Source: Eutreptiella sp. 'Long Island Sound 2002'
Taxonomy: Eukaryota > Euglenozoa > Euglenophyceae > Eutreptiales > Eutreptiaceae
NCBI GenBank assembly: GCA_964036045.1
Contig: CAXIWF010000056.1
Coordinates: 1 to 64,000 of the forward strand
Direction of reading: 5' to 3'
DNA: 64,000 nt
A program made the position numbers and the translations under genes. Numbering within the stretch: the stretch's first letter is position 1; each line of letters begins with the position of its first letter. The notes under the pieces were generated by a model, which made no database searches, had not been told where the DNA came from, and was given only the letters and a program-made list of their open reading frames with translations. Shown piece by piece: positions 12,981-27,100 of this stretch.

Positions 12981-15900
12981 TGAGAATTTTCCGAGAATTT
13001 CCCAGAATTTTCCGAGAAATTTCCGAGAATTTTCCGAGAATTTTCCGAGAATTTTCCGAGAATTTTCCGAGAATTTTCCGAGAATTTTCCGAGAATTTTC
13101 CGAGAATTTTCCGAGAATTTTCCGAGAATTTTCCGAGAATTTTCCGAGAATTTTCCGAGAATTTTCCGAGAATTTTCCGAAAATTTTCCGAGAATTTTCC
13201 GAGAATTTTCCGAGAATTTTCCGAGAATTTTCCGAGAATTTTCCGAGAATTTTCCGAGAATTTTCCGAGAATTTTCCGAGAATTTCCGGAGAATTTTCCG
13301 AGAATTTTCCGAGAATTTTCCGAGAATTTTCTGAGAATTTTCCGAGAATTTTCCGAGAATTTTCCGAGAATTTTCCGAGAATTTTCCAAGAATTTTCCGA
13401 GAATTTTCCGAGAATTTTCCGAGAATTTTCCGAGAATTTTCCGAGAATTTTCCGAGAATTTTCCGAGAATTTCCGGAGAATTTTCCGAGAATTTTCTGAG
13501 AATTTTCCGAGAATTTTCCGAGAATTTTCCGAGAATTTTCCGAGAATTTTCCGAGAATTTTCCGAGAATTTTCCGAGAATTTTCCGAGAATTTTCCGAGA
13601 ATTTTCCGAGAATTTTCCGAGAATTTTCTGACAATTTTCCGAGAATTTTCCGAGAATTTTCCGAGAATTTTCCGAGAATTTTCCGAGAATTTTCCGAGAA
13701 ATTTTCCGAGAATTTTCCAAAAATTTTCCGAGAATTTTCCGAAAATTTTCCGAGAATTTTCCGAGAATTTTCCGAGAATTTTCCGAGAATTTTTCCGAGA
13801 ATTTTCCGAGAATTTTCCGAGAATTTTCCGAGATTTTTCCGAGAATTTCCGGAGAATTTTCCGAGAATTTTCCGAGAATTTTCCGAGAATTTTCCGAGAA
13901 TTTTCCGAGAATTTTCCGAGAATTTTCCGAGAATTTTCCGAGAATTTTCCGAGAATTTTCCGAGAATTTTCCGAGAATTTTCCGAGAATTTTCCGAGAAT
14001 TTTCCGAGAATTTTCCGAGAATTTTCCGAGAATTTTCCGAGAATTTTCCGAGAATTTTGCGAGAATTTTCCGAGAATTTTCCGAGAATTTTCCGAGAATT
14101 TTCCGAGAATTTTCCGAGAATTTTCCGAGAATTTTCCGAGAATTTTCCGAGAATTTTCCGAGAATTTTCCGAGAATTTTCTGAGAATTTTCCGAGAATTT
14201 CCGGAGAATTTTCCGAGAATTTTCCGAGAATTTTCCGAGAATTTTCCGAGAATTTTCCGAGAATTTTCCGAGAATTTTCCGAGAATTTTCCGAGAATTTT
14301 CCGAGAATTTCCGGAGAATTTTCCGAGAATTTTCCGAGAATTTTCCGAGAATTTTCCGAGAATTTTCCGAGAATTTTCCGAGAATTTTCCGAGAATTTTC
14401 CGAGAATTTTCCGAGAATTTTCCGAGAATTTTCCGAGAATTTTCCGAGAATTTTCCGAGAATTTTCTGAGAATTTTCCGAGAATTTTCCAGGAATTTTCC
14501 GAGAATTTTCCGAGAATTTTCCGAGAATTTTCCGAGAATTTTCCGAGAATTTTCCGAGAATCTTCCGAGAATTTTCCGAGAATTTTCCGAGAAGTTTCCG
14601 AGAATTTTCCGTCAATTTTCCGAGAATTTTCCGGGAATTTTCCGAGAATTTTCCGAGAATTTTCCGAGAATTTTCCGAGAATTTTCCGAGATTTTTCCGA
14701 GAATTTTCCGAGAATTTTCCGAGAATTTTCCGAGAATTTTCCGAGAATTTTCCGAGAATTTTCCGAGAATTTTCCGAGAATTTTCCGAGAATTTTCCGAA
14801 AATTATCCGAGAATTTTCCGAGAATTTTCCGAGAATTTTCCGAGAATTTTCTGAGAATTTTCCGAGAATTTTCCGAGAATTTTCTGAGAATTTTCCGAGA
14901 ATTTTCCGAGAATTTTCCGTCAATTTTCCGAGAATTTTCCGAGAATTTTCCGAGAATTTTCCGAGAATTCTCCGAGAATTTTCCGAGAATTTTCCGAGAA
15001 TTTTCCGAGAATTTTCCGAGAATTTTCCGAGAATTTTCCGAGAATTTTCCGAGAATTTTCTGAGAATTTCCGGAGAATTTTCCGAGAATTTTCCGAGAAT
15101 TTTCCGAGAATTTTCCGAGAATTTTCCGAGAATTTTCCGAGAATTTTCCGAGAATTTTCCGAGAATTTCCCGAGAATTTTCCGAGCATTTTCCGAGAATT
15201 TTCCGAGAATTTTCCGAGAATTTTCTGAGAATTTTCCGAGAATTTTCCGAGAATTTTCCGAGAATTTTCCGAGAATTTTCCGAGAATTTTCCGAGAATTT
15301 TCCGAGAATTACCGAGAATTTTCCGAAAATTTTCCGAGAATTTTCCGAAAATTTTCCGAGAATTTTCCGAGAATTTTCCGAGAATTTTCTGAGAATTTTC
15401 CGAGAATTTTCCGAGAATTTTCCGAGAATTTTCCGAGAATTTTCCGAGAATTTTCTGAGAATTTTCCGAGAATTTTCCGAAAATTTTCCGAGAATTTTCC
15501 GAGAATTTTCCGAGAATTTTCCGAGAATTTTCCGAGAATTTTCCGAGAATTTTCCGAGAATTTTCCGAGAGTTTTCCGAGAATTTTCCGAGAATTTTCCG
15601 AGAATTTTCCGAGAATTTTCCGAGAATTTTCCGAGAAAATTCCGAGAATTTTCCGAGAATTTTCCGAGAATTTTCCGAGAATTTTCCGAGAATTTTCCGA
15701 GAATTTTCTGAGAATTTTCCGAGAATTTCCGGAGAATTTTCCGAGAATTTTCCGAGAATTTTCCGAGAATTTTCCGAGAATTTTCCGAGAATTTTCCGAG
15801 AATTTTCCGAGAATTTTCCGAGAATTTTCCGAGAATTTTCCGAGAATTTTCCGAAAATTTTCCGGGAATTTTCCGAGAATTTTCCGAGAATTTTCCGAGA

Positions 15901-16268
15901 ATTTTCCGAGAATTTTCCGAGAATTTTCCGAGAATTTTCCGAGAATTTTCCGAGAATTTTCCGAGAATTTTCCGAGAATTTTCCGAGAATTTTCCGAGAA
16001 TTTTCCGAGAATTTTCTGAGAATTTTCCGAGAATTTCCGGAGAATTTTCCGAGAATTTTCCGAGAATTTTCCGGGAATTTTCCGAGAATTTTCCGAGAAT
16101 TTTCCGAGAATTTCCGCAGAATTTTCCGAGAATTTTCCGAGAATTTTCCGAGAATTTCCCGAGAATTTTCCGAGAATTTTCCGAGAATTTTCCGAGAATT
16201 TTCCGAGAATTTTCCGAGAATTTTCCGAGAATTTTCCGAGAATTTTCCGAGAATTTTCCGAGAATTTT

Positions 16269-17325
16269 CCGTCAATTTTCCGAGAATTTTCCGAGAATTT
16301 TCCGAGAATTTTCAAAGAATTTTCTGAGAATTTTCTGAGAATTTTCCGAGAATTTTCCGAGAATTTTCCGAGAATTTTCCGACAATTTTCCGAGAATTTT
16401 CCGAGAATTTTCCGAGAATTTTCCGAGAATTTTCCGAGAATTTTCCGAAAATTTTCCGAGAATTTTCCGAGAATTTTCCGAGAATTTTCCGAGAATTTTC
16501 TGAGAATTTTCCGAGAATTTTCCGAGAATTTTCTGAGAATTTTCCGAGAATTTTCCGAGAATTTTCCGAGAATTTTCCGAGAATTTTCCGAGAATTTTCC
16601 GAGAATTTTCCGAGAATTTTCCGAGAATTTTCCGAGAATTTCTGGAGAATTTTCCGAGAATTTTCCGAGAATTTTCCGAGAATTTTCCGAGAATTTTCCG
16701 AGAATTTTCCGAGAATTTTCCGAGAATTTTCCGAGAATTTTCCGAGAATTTTCCGAGAATTTTCCGAGAATTTTCCGAGAATTTTCCGAGAATTTTCCGA
16801 GAATTTTCTGAGAATTTTCCGAGAATTTTCCGAGAATTTTCCGAGAATTTTCCGAGAATTTTCCGAGAATTTTCCGAGAATTTTCCGAGAATTTTCCGAG
16901 AATTTTCCGAAAATTTTCCGAGAATTTTCCGAAAATTTTCCGAGAATTTTCCGAGAATTTTCCGAGAATTTCTCCGAGAATTTTCCGAGAATTTTCTGAG
17001 AATTTTCCGAGAATTTTCCGAGAATTTTCCGTCAATTTTCCGAGAATTTTCCGAGAATTTTCCCAGAATTTTCCGAGAATTTTCCGAGAATTTTCCGAGA
17101 ATTTTCCGAGAACTTTCCGAGAATTTTCCGAGAATTTTCCGAGAATTTTCCGAGAATTTTCCGAGAATTTTCCGAGAATTTTCCGAGAATTTCCGGAGAA
17201 TTTTCCGAGAATTTTCCGAGAATTTTCCGAGAATTTTCCGAGAATTGTCCGAGAATTTTCCGAGAATTTTCCGAGAATTTTCCGAGAATTTTCCGAGAAT
17301 TTTCCGAGAATTTTCCGAGAATTTT
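16269..17325 (+). repeat. 1.0-1.06 kb tandem duplication, first copy
   Basis: It begins at a GTCAA unit, followed by CAAAG at 16,313, CCGACAA at 16,379, a CTGGAG unit at 16,642, a 12-bp unit with CTCCGAG near 16,972, GTCAA at 17,029 and CCGGAG at 17,193. The same order follows directly in the next copy. The 1,057 bp offset is 96 units plus 1, explained by the single 12-bp unit. Confidence 0.85.
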
Positions 17326-18330
17326 CCGTCAATTTTCCGAGAATTTTCCGAGAATTTTCCGAGAATTTTCAAAGAATTTTCTGAGAATTTTCTGAGAATT
17401 TTCCGAGAATTTTCCGAGAATTTTCCGAGAATTTTCCGACAATTTTCCGAGAATTTTCCGAGAATTTTCCGAGAATTTTCCGAGAATTTTCCGTGAATTT
17501 TCCGAAAATTTTCCGAGAATTTTCCGAGAATTTTCCGAGAATTTTCCGAGAATTTTCTGAGAATTTTCCGAGAATTTTCCGAGAATTTTCTGAGAATTTT
17601 CCGAGAATTTTCCGAGAATTTTCCGAGAATTTTCCGAGAATTTTCCGAGAATTTTCCGAGAATTTTCCGAGAATTTTCCGGGAATTTTCCGAGAATTTCT
17701 GGAGAATTTTCCGAGAATTTTCCGAGAATTTTCCGAGAATTTTCCGAGAATTTTCCGAGAATTTTCCGAGAATTTTCCGAGAATTTTCCGAGAATTTTCC
17801 GAGAATTTTCCGAGAATTTTCTGAGAATTTTCCGAGAATTTTCCGAGAATTTTCCGAGAATTTTCCGAGAATTTTCCGAGAATTTTCCGAGAATTTTCCG
17901 AGAATTTTCCGAAAATTTTCCGAGAATTTTCCGAAAATTTTCCGAGAATTTTCCGAGAATTTTCCGAGAATTTCTCCGAGAATTTTCCGAGAATTTTCTG
18001 AGAATTTTCCGAGAATTTTCCGAGAATTTTCCGTCAATTTTCCGAGAATTTTCCGAGAATTTTCCCAGAATTTTCCGAGAATTTTCCGAGAATTTTCCGA
18101 GAATTTTCCGAGAATTTTCCGAGAATTTTCCGAGAATTTTCCGAGAATTTTCCGAGAATTTTCCGAGAATTTTCCGAGAATTTTCCGAGAATTTCCGGAG
18201 AATTTTCCGAGAATTTTCCGAGAATTTTCCGAGAATTTTCCGAGAATTTTCCGAGAATTTTCCGAGAATTTTCCGAGAATTTTCCGAGAATTTTCCGAGA
18301 ATTTTCCGAGAATTTTCCGAGAATTTTCCG
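17326..18330 (+). repeat. 1.0-1.06 kb tandem duplication, second copy
   Basis: It repeats the marker order of 16,269-17,325: GTCAA 17,326, CAAAG 17,370, CCGACAA 17,436, CTGGAG 17,699, the 12-bp unit near 17,974, GTCAA 18,031 and CCGGAG 18,195. The offset falls from 1,057 to 1,002 bp between the CTGGAG and the 12-bp unit, a loss of five whole units. The 6.45 kb copies 1 and 2 contain this segment only once, so the duplication happened in copy 0 or was lost elsewhere. Confidence 0.83.
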
Positions 18331-18949
18331 AGAATTTTCTGAGAATTTTCCGAGAATTTTCCGAGAATTTTCCGAGAATTTTCCGAGAATTTTCCGAGAA
18401 TTTTCCGAGAATTTTCCGAGAATTTTCCGAGAATTTTCCGAGAATTTTCCGAGAATTTTCCGAGAAGTTTCCGAGAATTTTCCGTCAATTTTCCGAGAAT
18501 TTTCCGAGAATTTTCCGAGAATTTTCCGAGAATTTTCCGAGAATTTTCCGAGAATTTTCCGAGAATTTTCCGAGAATTTTCTGAGAATTTTCCGAGAATT
18601 TTCCGAGAATTTTCCGAGAATTTTCCGAGAATTTTCCGAGAATTTTGCGAGAATTTTCCGTCAATTTTCCGAGAATTTTCCGAGAATTTTCCGAGAATTT
18701 TCGGAGAATTTTCTGAGAATTTTCTGAGAATTTTCCGAGAATTTTCCGAGAATTTTCCGAGAATTTTCCGAGAATTTTCCGAGAATTTTCCGAGAATTTT
18801 CCGAGAATTTTCCGAGAATTTTCCGAGAATTTTCCGAGAATTTTCTGAGAATTTTCCGAGAATTTTCCGAGAATTTTCTGAGAATTTTCCGAGAATTTTC
18901 CGAGAATTTTCCGTCAATTTTCCGAGAATTTTCCGAGAATTTTCCGAGA

Positions 18950-21120
18950 ATTTTCCGAGAATTTTCCGAGAATTTTCCGAGAATTTTCCCAGAATTTTCC
19001 GAGAATTTTCCGAGAATTTCCGAGAATTTTCCGAGAATTTTCCGAGAATTTTCCGAGAATTTCCGGAGAATTTTCCGAGAATTTTCCGAGAATTTTCCGA
19101 GAATTTTCCGAGAATTTTCCGAGAATTTTCCGAGAATTTTCCGAGAATTTTCCGAGAATTTTCCGAGAATTTTCCGAGAATTTTCCGAGAATTTTCCGAG
19201 AATTTTCCGAGAATTTTCCGAAAATTTTCCGAGAATTTTCCGAGAATTTTCCGAGAATTTTCCGAGAATTTTCCGAGAATTTTCCGAGAATTTTCCGAGA
19301 ATTTTCCGAGAATTTTCCGAAAATTTTCCGAGAATTTTCCGAGAATTTTCCGAGAATTTTCCGAGAATTTTCCGAAAATTTTCCGAGAATTTTCCGAGAA
19401 TTTTCCGAGAATTTTCCGAGAATTTTCCGAGAATTTTCCGAGAATTTTCCGAGAATTTTCCGAGAATTTTCCGAGAATTTTCTGAGAATTTTCCGAGAAT
19501 TTCCGGAGAATTTTCCGAGAATTTTCCGAGAATTTTTCGAGAATTTTCCGAGAATTTTCCGAGAATTTTCCGAGAATTTCCGCAGAATTTTCCGAGAATT
19601 TTCCGAGAATTTTCCGAGAATTTTCCGAGAATTTTCCGAGAATTTTCCGAGAATTTTCCGAGAATTTTCCGAGAATTTTCTGAGAATTTTCCGAGAATTT
19701 TCCGAGAATTTTCCGAGAATTTTCAAAGAATTTTCTGAGAATTTTCTGAGAATTTTCCGAGAATTTTCCGAGAATTTTCCGAGAATTTTCCGAGAATTTT
19801 CCGAGAATTTTCCGAGAATTTTCCGAGAATTTTCCGAGAATTTTCCGAGAATTTTCCGAAAATTTTCCGAGAATTTTCCGAGAATTTTCCGAGAATTTTC
19901 CGAGAATTTTCTGAGAATTTTCCGAGAATTTTCCGAGAATTTTCGGAGAATTTTCCGAGAATTTTCCGAGAATTTTCCGTCAATTTTCCGAGAATTTTCC
20001 GAGAATTTTCAGAGAATTTTCCGAGAATTTTCCGAGAATTTTCCGAGAATTTTCCGAGAATTTTCCGAGAATTTTCCGAGAATTTTCCGAGAATTTTCCG
20101 AGAATTTTCCGAGAATTTCTGGAGAATTTTCCGAGAATTTTCCGAGAATTTTCCGAGAATTTTCCGAGAATTTTCCGAGAATTTTCCGAGAATTTTCCGA
20201 GAATTTTCCGAGAATTTTCCGAGAATTTTCCGAGAATTTTCCGAGAATTTTCCGAGAATTTTCCGAGAATTTTCTGAGAATTTTCCGAGAATTTTCCGAG
20301 AATTTTCCGAGAATTTTCCGAGAATTTTCCGAGAATTTTCCGAGAATTTTCCGAGAATTTTCCGAGAATTTTCCGAAAATTTTCCGAGAATTTTCCGAAA
20401 ATTTTCCGAGAATTTTCCGAGAATTTTCCGAGAATTTTCCGAGAATTTTCCGAGAATTTTCTGAGAATTTTCCGAGAATTTTCCGAGAATTTTCCGTCAA
20501 TTTTCCGAGAATTTTCCGAGAATTTTCCGAGAATTTTCCGAGAATTTTCCGAGAATTTTCCGAGAATTTTCCGAGAATTTTCCGAGAATTTTCCGAGAAT
20601 TTTCCGAGAATTTTCCGAGAATTTTCCGAGAATTTCCGGAGAATTTTCCGAGAATTTTCCGAGAATTTTCCGAGAATTTTCCGAGAATTTTCCGAGAATT
20701 TTCCGGGAATTTTCCGAGAATTTTCCGAGAATTTTCCGAGAATTTTCCGAGAATTTTCCGAGAATTTTCTGAGAATTTTCCGAGAATTTTCCGAGAATTT
20801 TCCGAGAATTTTCCGAGAATTTTCCGAGAATTTTCCGAGAATTTTCCGAGAATTTTCCGAGAATTTTCCGAGAATTTTCCGAGAATTTTCCGAGAAGTTT
20901 CCGAGAATTTTCCGTCAATTTTCCGAGAATTTTCCGAGAATTTTCCGAGAATTTTCCGAGAATTTTCCTAGAATTTTCCGAGAATTTTCCGAGAATTTTC
21001 CGAGAATTTTCTGAGAATTTTCCGAGAATTATCCGAGAATTTTCCGAGAATTTTCCGAGAATTTTCCGAGAATTTTGCGAGAATTTTCCGTCAATTTTCC
21101 GGGAATTTTCCGAGAATTTT
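18950..21120 (+). repeat. Linker satellite between HOR copies 0 and 1
   Basis: Ordinary 11-bp units with GTCAA at about 19,978, 20,494 and 20,911, a CAAAG-CTGAG-CTGAG run near 19,724 that lacks the usual GTCAA 44 bp upstream, and GCGAG plus GTCAA at 21,077/21,088. I could not place this 2.2 kb as a whole copy of any other segment by eye. It ends where the first of the two nearly identical 6.45 kb copies begins. Confidence 0.6.
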
Positions 21121-24100
21121 CCGAGAATTTTCGGAGAATTTTCTGAGAATTTTCTGAGAATTTTCCGAGAATTTTCCGAGAATTTTCCGAGAATTTTCCG
21201 AGAATTTTCCGAGAATTTTCCGAGAATTTTCCGAGAATTTTCCGAGCATTTTCCGAGAATTTTCCGAAAATTTTCCGAGAATTTTCCGAGAATTTTCCGA
21301 GAATTTTCCGAGAATTTTCTGAGAATTTTCCGAGAATTTTCCGAGAATTTTCTGAGAATTTTCCGAGAATTTTCCGAGAATTTTCCGTCAATTTTCCGAG
21401 AATTTTCCGTGAATTTTCCGAGAATTTTCCGAGAATTTTCCGAGAATTTTCCGAGAATTTTCCGAGAATTTTCCGAGAATTTTCCGAGAATTTTCCGAGA
21501 ATTTTCCGAGAATTTTCCGAGAATTTTCCGAGAATTTTCCGAGAATTTCCGGAGAATTTTCCGAGAATTTTCCGAGAATTTTCCGAGAATTTTCCGAGAA
21601 TTTTCCGAGAATTTTCCGAGAATTTTCCGAGAATTTTCCGAGAATTTTCCGAGAATTTTCTGAGAATTTTCCGAGAATTTTCCGAGAATTTTCCGAGAAT
21701 TTTCCGAGAATTTTCCGAGAATTTTCCGAGAATTTTCCGAGAATTTTCCGAGAATTTTCCGAAAATTTTCCGAGAATTTTCGGAAAATTTTCCGAGAATT
21801 TTCCGAGAATTTTCCGAGGATTTTCCGAGAATTTTCCGAGAATTTTCTGAGAATTTTCCGAGAATTTTCCGAGAATTTTCCGTCAATTTTCCGAGAATTT
21901 TCCGAGAATTTTCCGAGAATTTTCCGAGAATTTTCCGAGAATTTTCCGAGAATTTTCCGAGAATTTTCCGAGAATTTTCCGAGAATTTTCCGAGAATTTT
22001 CCGAGAATTTTCCGAGAATTTTGCGAGAATTTTCCGAGAATTTGCGGAGAATTTTCCGAGAATTTTCCGAGAATTTTCCGAGAATTTTCCGAGAATTTTC
22101 CGAGAATTTTCCGAGAATTTTCCGAGAATTTTCCGAGAATTTTCCGAGAATTTTCCGAGAATTTTCTGAGAATTTTCCGAGAATTTTCCGAGAATTTTCC
22201 GAGAATTTCCGGAGAATTTTCCGAGAATTTTCCGAGAATTTTCCGAGAATTTTCCGAGAATTTTCCGAGAATTTTCCGAGAATTTTCCGAGAATTTTCCG
22301 AGAATTTTCCGAGAATTTTCCGAGAACTTTCCGAGAATTTTCCGAGAATTTTCCGAGAATTTTCCGTCAATTTTCCGAGAATTTTCCGAGAATTTTCGGA
22401 GAATTTTCTGAGAATTTTCGGAGAATTTTCCGAGAATTTTCCGAGAATTTTCCGAGAATTTTCCGAGAATTTTCCGAGAATTTTCCGAGAATTTTGCGAG
22501 AATTTTCCGAGAATTTTCCGAGAATTTTCCGAGAATTTTCCGAGAATTTTCCGAGAATTTTCCGAGAATTTTCCGAGAATTTTCCGAAAATTTTCCGAGA
22601 ATTTTCCGAGAATTTTCCGAGAATTTTCCGAGAATTTCCCGAGAATTTTCCGAGAATTTTCCGAGAATTTTCCGAGAATTTTCCGAGAATTTCCGGAGAA
22701 TTTTCCGAGAATTTTCCGAGAATTTTCCGAGAATTTTCTGAGAATTTTCCGAGAATTTTCCGAGAATTTTCCGAGAATTTTCCGAGAATTTTCCGAGAAT
22801 TTTCCGAGAATTTTCCGAGAATTTTCCGAGAATTTTCGGAGAATTTTCCGAGAATTTTCCGAGAATTTTCCGAGAATTTCCGGAGAATTTTCCGAGAATT
22901 TTCCGAGAATTTTCCGAGAATTTTCCGAGAATTTTCCGAGAATTTTCCGAGAATTTTCCGAGAATTTTCCGAGAATTTTCCGAGAATTTTCCGAGAATTT
23001 TCCGAGAATTTTCCGAGAATTTTCCGAGAATTTTCCGAGAATTTTCTGAGAATTTTCCGAGAATTTTCCGAGAATTTTCCGAGAATTTTCCGAGAATTTT
23101 CCGAGAATTTTCCGAGAATTTTCCGAGAAATTTTCCGAGAATTTTCCAAAAATTTTCCGAGAATTTTCCGAAAATTTTCCGAGAATTTTCCGAGAATTTT
23201 CCGAGAATTTTTCCGAGAATTTTCCGAGAATTTTCCGAGAATTTTCCGAGATTTTTCCGAGAATTTCCGGAGAATTTTCCGAGAATTTTCCTGGAATTTT
23301 CCGAGAATTTTCCGAGAATTTTCCGAGAATTTTCCGAGAATTTTCCGAGAATTTTCCCAGAATTTTCCGAGAATTTTCCGAGAATTTTCCGAGAATTTTC
23401 CGAGAATTTTCCGAGAATTTTCCGAGAATTTTCCGAGAATTTTCCGAGAATTTTCCGAGAATTTTCCGAGAATTTTCCGAGAATTTTCCGAGAATTTTCC
23501 GAGAATTTTCCGAGAATTTTCCGAGAATTTTCCGAGAATTTTCCGAGAATTTTCCGAGAATTTTCCGAGAATTTTCCGAGAATTTTCCGAGAATTTTCCG
23601 AGAATTTCCGGAGAATTTTCCGAGAATTTTCCGAGAATTTTCCGAGAATTTTCCGAGAATTTTCCGAGAATTTTCCGAGAATTTTCCGAGAATTTTCCGA
23701 GAATTTTCCGAGAATTTTCCGAGAATTTCCGGAGAATTTTCCGAGAATTTTCCGAGAATTTTCCGAGAATTTTCCGAGAATTTTCCGAGAATTTTCCGAG
23801 AATTTTCCGAGAATTTTCCGAGAATTTTCCGAGAATTTTCCGAGAATTTTCCGAGAATTTTCTGAGAATTTTCCGAGAATTTTCCGAGAATTTTCTGAGA
23901 ATTTTCCGAGAATTTTCCGAGAATTTTCCGAGAATTTTCCGAGAATTTTCCGAGAATTTTCTCAGAATTTTCCGAGAATTTTCCGAGAATCTTCCGAGAA
24001 TTTTCCGAGAATTTTCCGAGAAGTTTCCGAGAATTTTCCGTCAATTTTCCGAGAATTTTCCGAGAATTTTCCGAGAATTTTCCGAGAATTTTCCGAGAAT

Positions 24101-27100
24101 TTTCCGAGAATTTTCCGAGATTTTTCCGAGAATTTTCTGAGAATTTTCCGAGAATTTTCCGAGAATTTTCCGAGAATTTTCCGAGAATTTTCCGAGAATT
24201 TTCCGAGAATTTTCCGAAAATTTTCCGAGAATTTTCCGGGAATTTTCCGAGAATTTACCGAGAATTTTCTGAGAATTTTCCGAGAATTTTCCGAGAATTT
24301 TCTGAGAATTTTCCGAGAATTTTCCGAGAATTTTCCGTCAATTTTCCGAGAATTTTCCGAGAATTTTCCGAGAATTTTCCGAGAATTTTCCGAGAATTTT
24401 CCGAGAATTTTCCGAGAATTTTCCGAGAATTTTCCGAGAATTTTCCGAGAATTTTCCGAGAATTTTCCGAGAATTTTCCGAGAATTTCCGGAGAATTTTC
24501 CGAGAATTTTCCGAGAATTTTCCGAGAATTTTCCGAGAATTTTCCGAGAATTTTCCGAGAATTTTCTGAGAATTTTCCGAGAATTTTCCGAGAATTTTCC
24601 GAGAATTTTCCGAGAATTTTCCGAGAATTTTCTGAGAATTTTCCGAGAATTTTCCGAGATTTTTCCGAGAATTTTCCGAGAATTTTCCGAGAATTTTCCG
24701 AGAATTTTCCGAGAATTTTCCGAGAATTTTCCGAAAATTTTCCGAGAATTTTCCGAAAATTTTCCGAGAATTTTCCGAGAATTTTCCGAAAATTTTTCCG
24801 AGAATTTTCCGAGAATTTTCCGAGAATTTTCCGAGAATTTTCCGAGAATTTTCCGAGAATTTTCCGAAAATTTTCCGAGAATTTTCCGAAAATTTTCCGA
24901 GAATTTTCCGAGAATTTTCCGAGAATTTTCCGAGAATTTTCCGAGAATTTTCCGAGAATTTTCCGAGAATTTTCCGAGAATTTTCCGAGAATTTTCCGAG
25001 AATTTTCCGAGAATTTTCCGAGAATTTTCCGAGAATTTTCCGAGAATTTTCCGAGAATTTTCCCAGAATTTTCCGAGAATTTTCCGAGAATTTTCCGAGA
25101 ATTTTCCGAGAATTTTCTGAGAATTTTCCGAGAATTTCCGGAGAATTTTCCGAGAATTTTCCGAGAATTTTCCGAGAATTTTCCGAGAATTTTCCGAGAA
25201 TTTTCCGAGAATTTTCTGAGAATTTTCCGAGAATATATCCGAGAATTTTCCGAGAATTTTCCGAAAATTTTCCGAGAATTTTCCGAGAATTTTCCGAAAA
25301 TTTTCCGAGAATTTTCCGAGAATTTTCCGAGAATTTTCCGAGAATTTTCCGAGAATTTTCCGAGAATTTTCCGAGAATTTTCCGAGAATTTTCCGAGAAT
25401 TTTCCGAGAATTTTCTGAGAATTTTCCGAGAATTTCCGGAGAATTTTCCGAGAATTTTCCGAGAATTTTCCGAGAATCTTCCGAGAATTTTCCGAGAATT
25501 TTCCGAGAATTTCCGCAGAATTTTCCGAGAATTTTCCGAGAATTTTCCGAGAATTTTCCGAGAATTTTCCGAGAATTTTCCGAGAATTTTCCGAGAATTT
25601 TCCGAGAATTTTCCGAGAATTTTCCGAGAATTTTCCGAGAATTTTCCGAGAATTTTCCGTCAATTTTCCGAGAATTTTCCGAGAATTTTCCGAGAATTTT
25701 CAAAGAATTTTCTGAGAATTTTCTGAGAATTTTCCGAGAATTTTCCGAGAATTTTCCGAGAATTTTCCGACAATTTTCCGAGAATTTTCCGAGAATTTTC
25801 CGAGAATTTTCCGAGAATTTTCCGAGAATTTTCCGAAAATTTTCCGAGAATTTTCCGAGAATTTTCCGAGAATTTTCCGAGAATTTTCCGAGAATTTTCC
25901 GAGAATTTTCCGAGAATTTTCCGAGAATTTCTGGAGAATTTTCCGAGAATTTTCCGAGAATTTTCCGAGAATTTTCCGAGAATTTTCCGAGAATTTTCCG
26001 AGAATTTTCCGAGAATTTTCCGAGAATTTTCCGAGAATCTTCCGAGAATTTTCCGAGAATTTTCCGAGAATTTTCCGAGAATTTTCTGAGAATTTTCCGA
26101 GAATTTTCCGAGAATTTTCCGAGAATTTTCCGAGAATTTTCCGAGAATTTTCCGAGAATTTTCCGAGAATTTTCCGAGAATTTTCCGAAAATTTTCCGAG
26201 AATTTTCCGAAAATTTTCCGAGAATTTTCCGAGAATTTTCCGAGAATTTTCCGAGAATTTTCCGAGAATTTTCTGAGAATTTTCCGAGAATTTTCCGAGA
26301 ATTTTCCGTCAATTTTCCGAGAATTTTCCGAGAATTTTCCGAGAATTTTCCGAGAATTTTCCGAGAATTTTCCGAGAATTTTCCGAGAATTTCCGGAGAA
26401 TTTTCCGAGAATTTTCCGAGAATTTTCCGAGAATTTTCCGAGAATTTTCCGAGAATTTTCCGAGAATTTTCCGAGAATTTTCCGAGAATTTTCCGAGAAT
26501 TTTCTGAGAATTTTCCGAGAATTTTCCGAGAATTTTCCGAGAATTTTCCGAGAATTTTCCGAGAATTTTCCGAGAATTTTCCGAGAATTTTCCGAGAATT
26601 TTCCGAGAATTTTCCGAGAATTTTCCGAGAAGTATCCGAGAATTTTCCGTCAATTTTCCGAGAATTTTCCGAGAATTTTCCGAGAATTTTCCGAGAAATT
26701 TCTGAGAATTTTCCGAGAATTTTCCGAGAATTTTCTGAGAATTTTCCGAGAATTTTCCGAGAATTTTCCGAGAATTTTCCGAGAATTTTCCGAGAATTTT
26801 GCGAGAATTTTCCGTCAATGTTCCGAGAATTTTCCGAGAATTTTCCGAGAATTTTCGGAGAATTTTCTGAGAATTTTCTGAGAATTTTCCGAGAATTTTC
26901 CGAGAATTTTCCGAGAATTTTCCGAGAATTTTCCGAGAATTTTCCGAGAATTTTCCGAGAATTTTCCGAGAATTTTCCGAGAATTTTCCGAAAATTTTCC
27001 GAGAATTTTCCGAGAATTTTCCGAGAATTTTCCGAGAATTTTCTGAGAATTTTCCGAGAATTTTCCGAGAATTTTCTGAGAATTTTCCGAGAATTTTCCG

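Larger units (their letters stand above)
12400..18950 (+). repeat. Higher-order repeat of about 6.5 kb, diverged copy 0
   Basis: The marker order matches the two later 6.45 kb copies at an offset of 9.39-9.46 kb from the first of them. Shared markers are GAACTTT plus GTCAA (12,914, matching 22,364 and 28,814), a CCAAAAA unit (13,718; 23,146; 29,596), GAATCTT plus AAGTTT plus GTCAA (14,609; 24,038; 30,499), GTCAA (14,917; 24,335; 30,796), and GTCAA followed by CAAAG (16,269; 25,657; 32,129). The GCGAG plus GTCAA pair at 18,658 matches 26,812 and 33,295 at a shorter offset of 8.15 kb, because this copy carries an extra internal duplication of about 1 kb. It is clearly more diverged than copies 1 and 2 are from each other. 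Edges are approximate. Confidence 0.72.
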
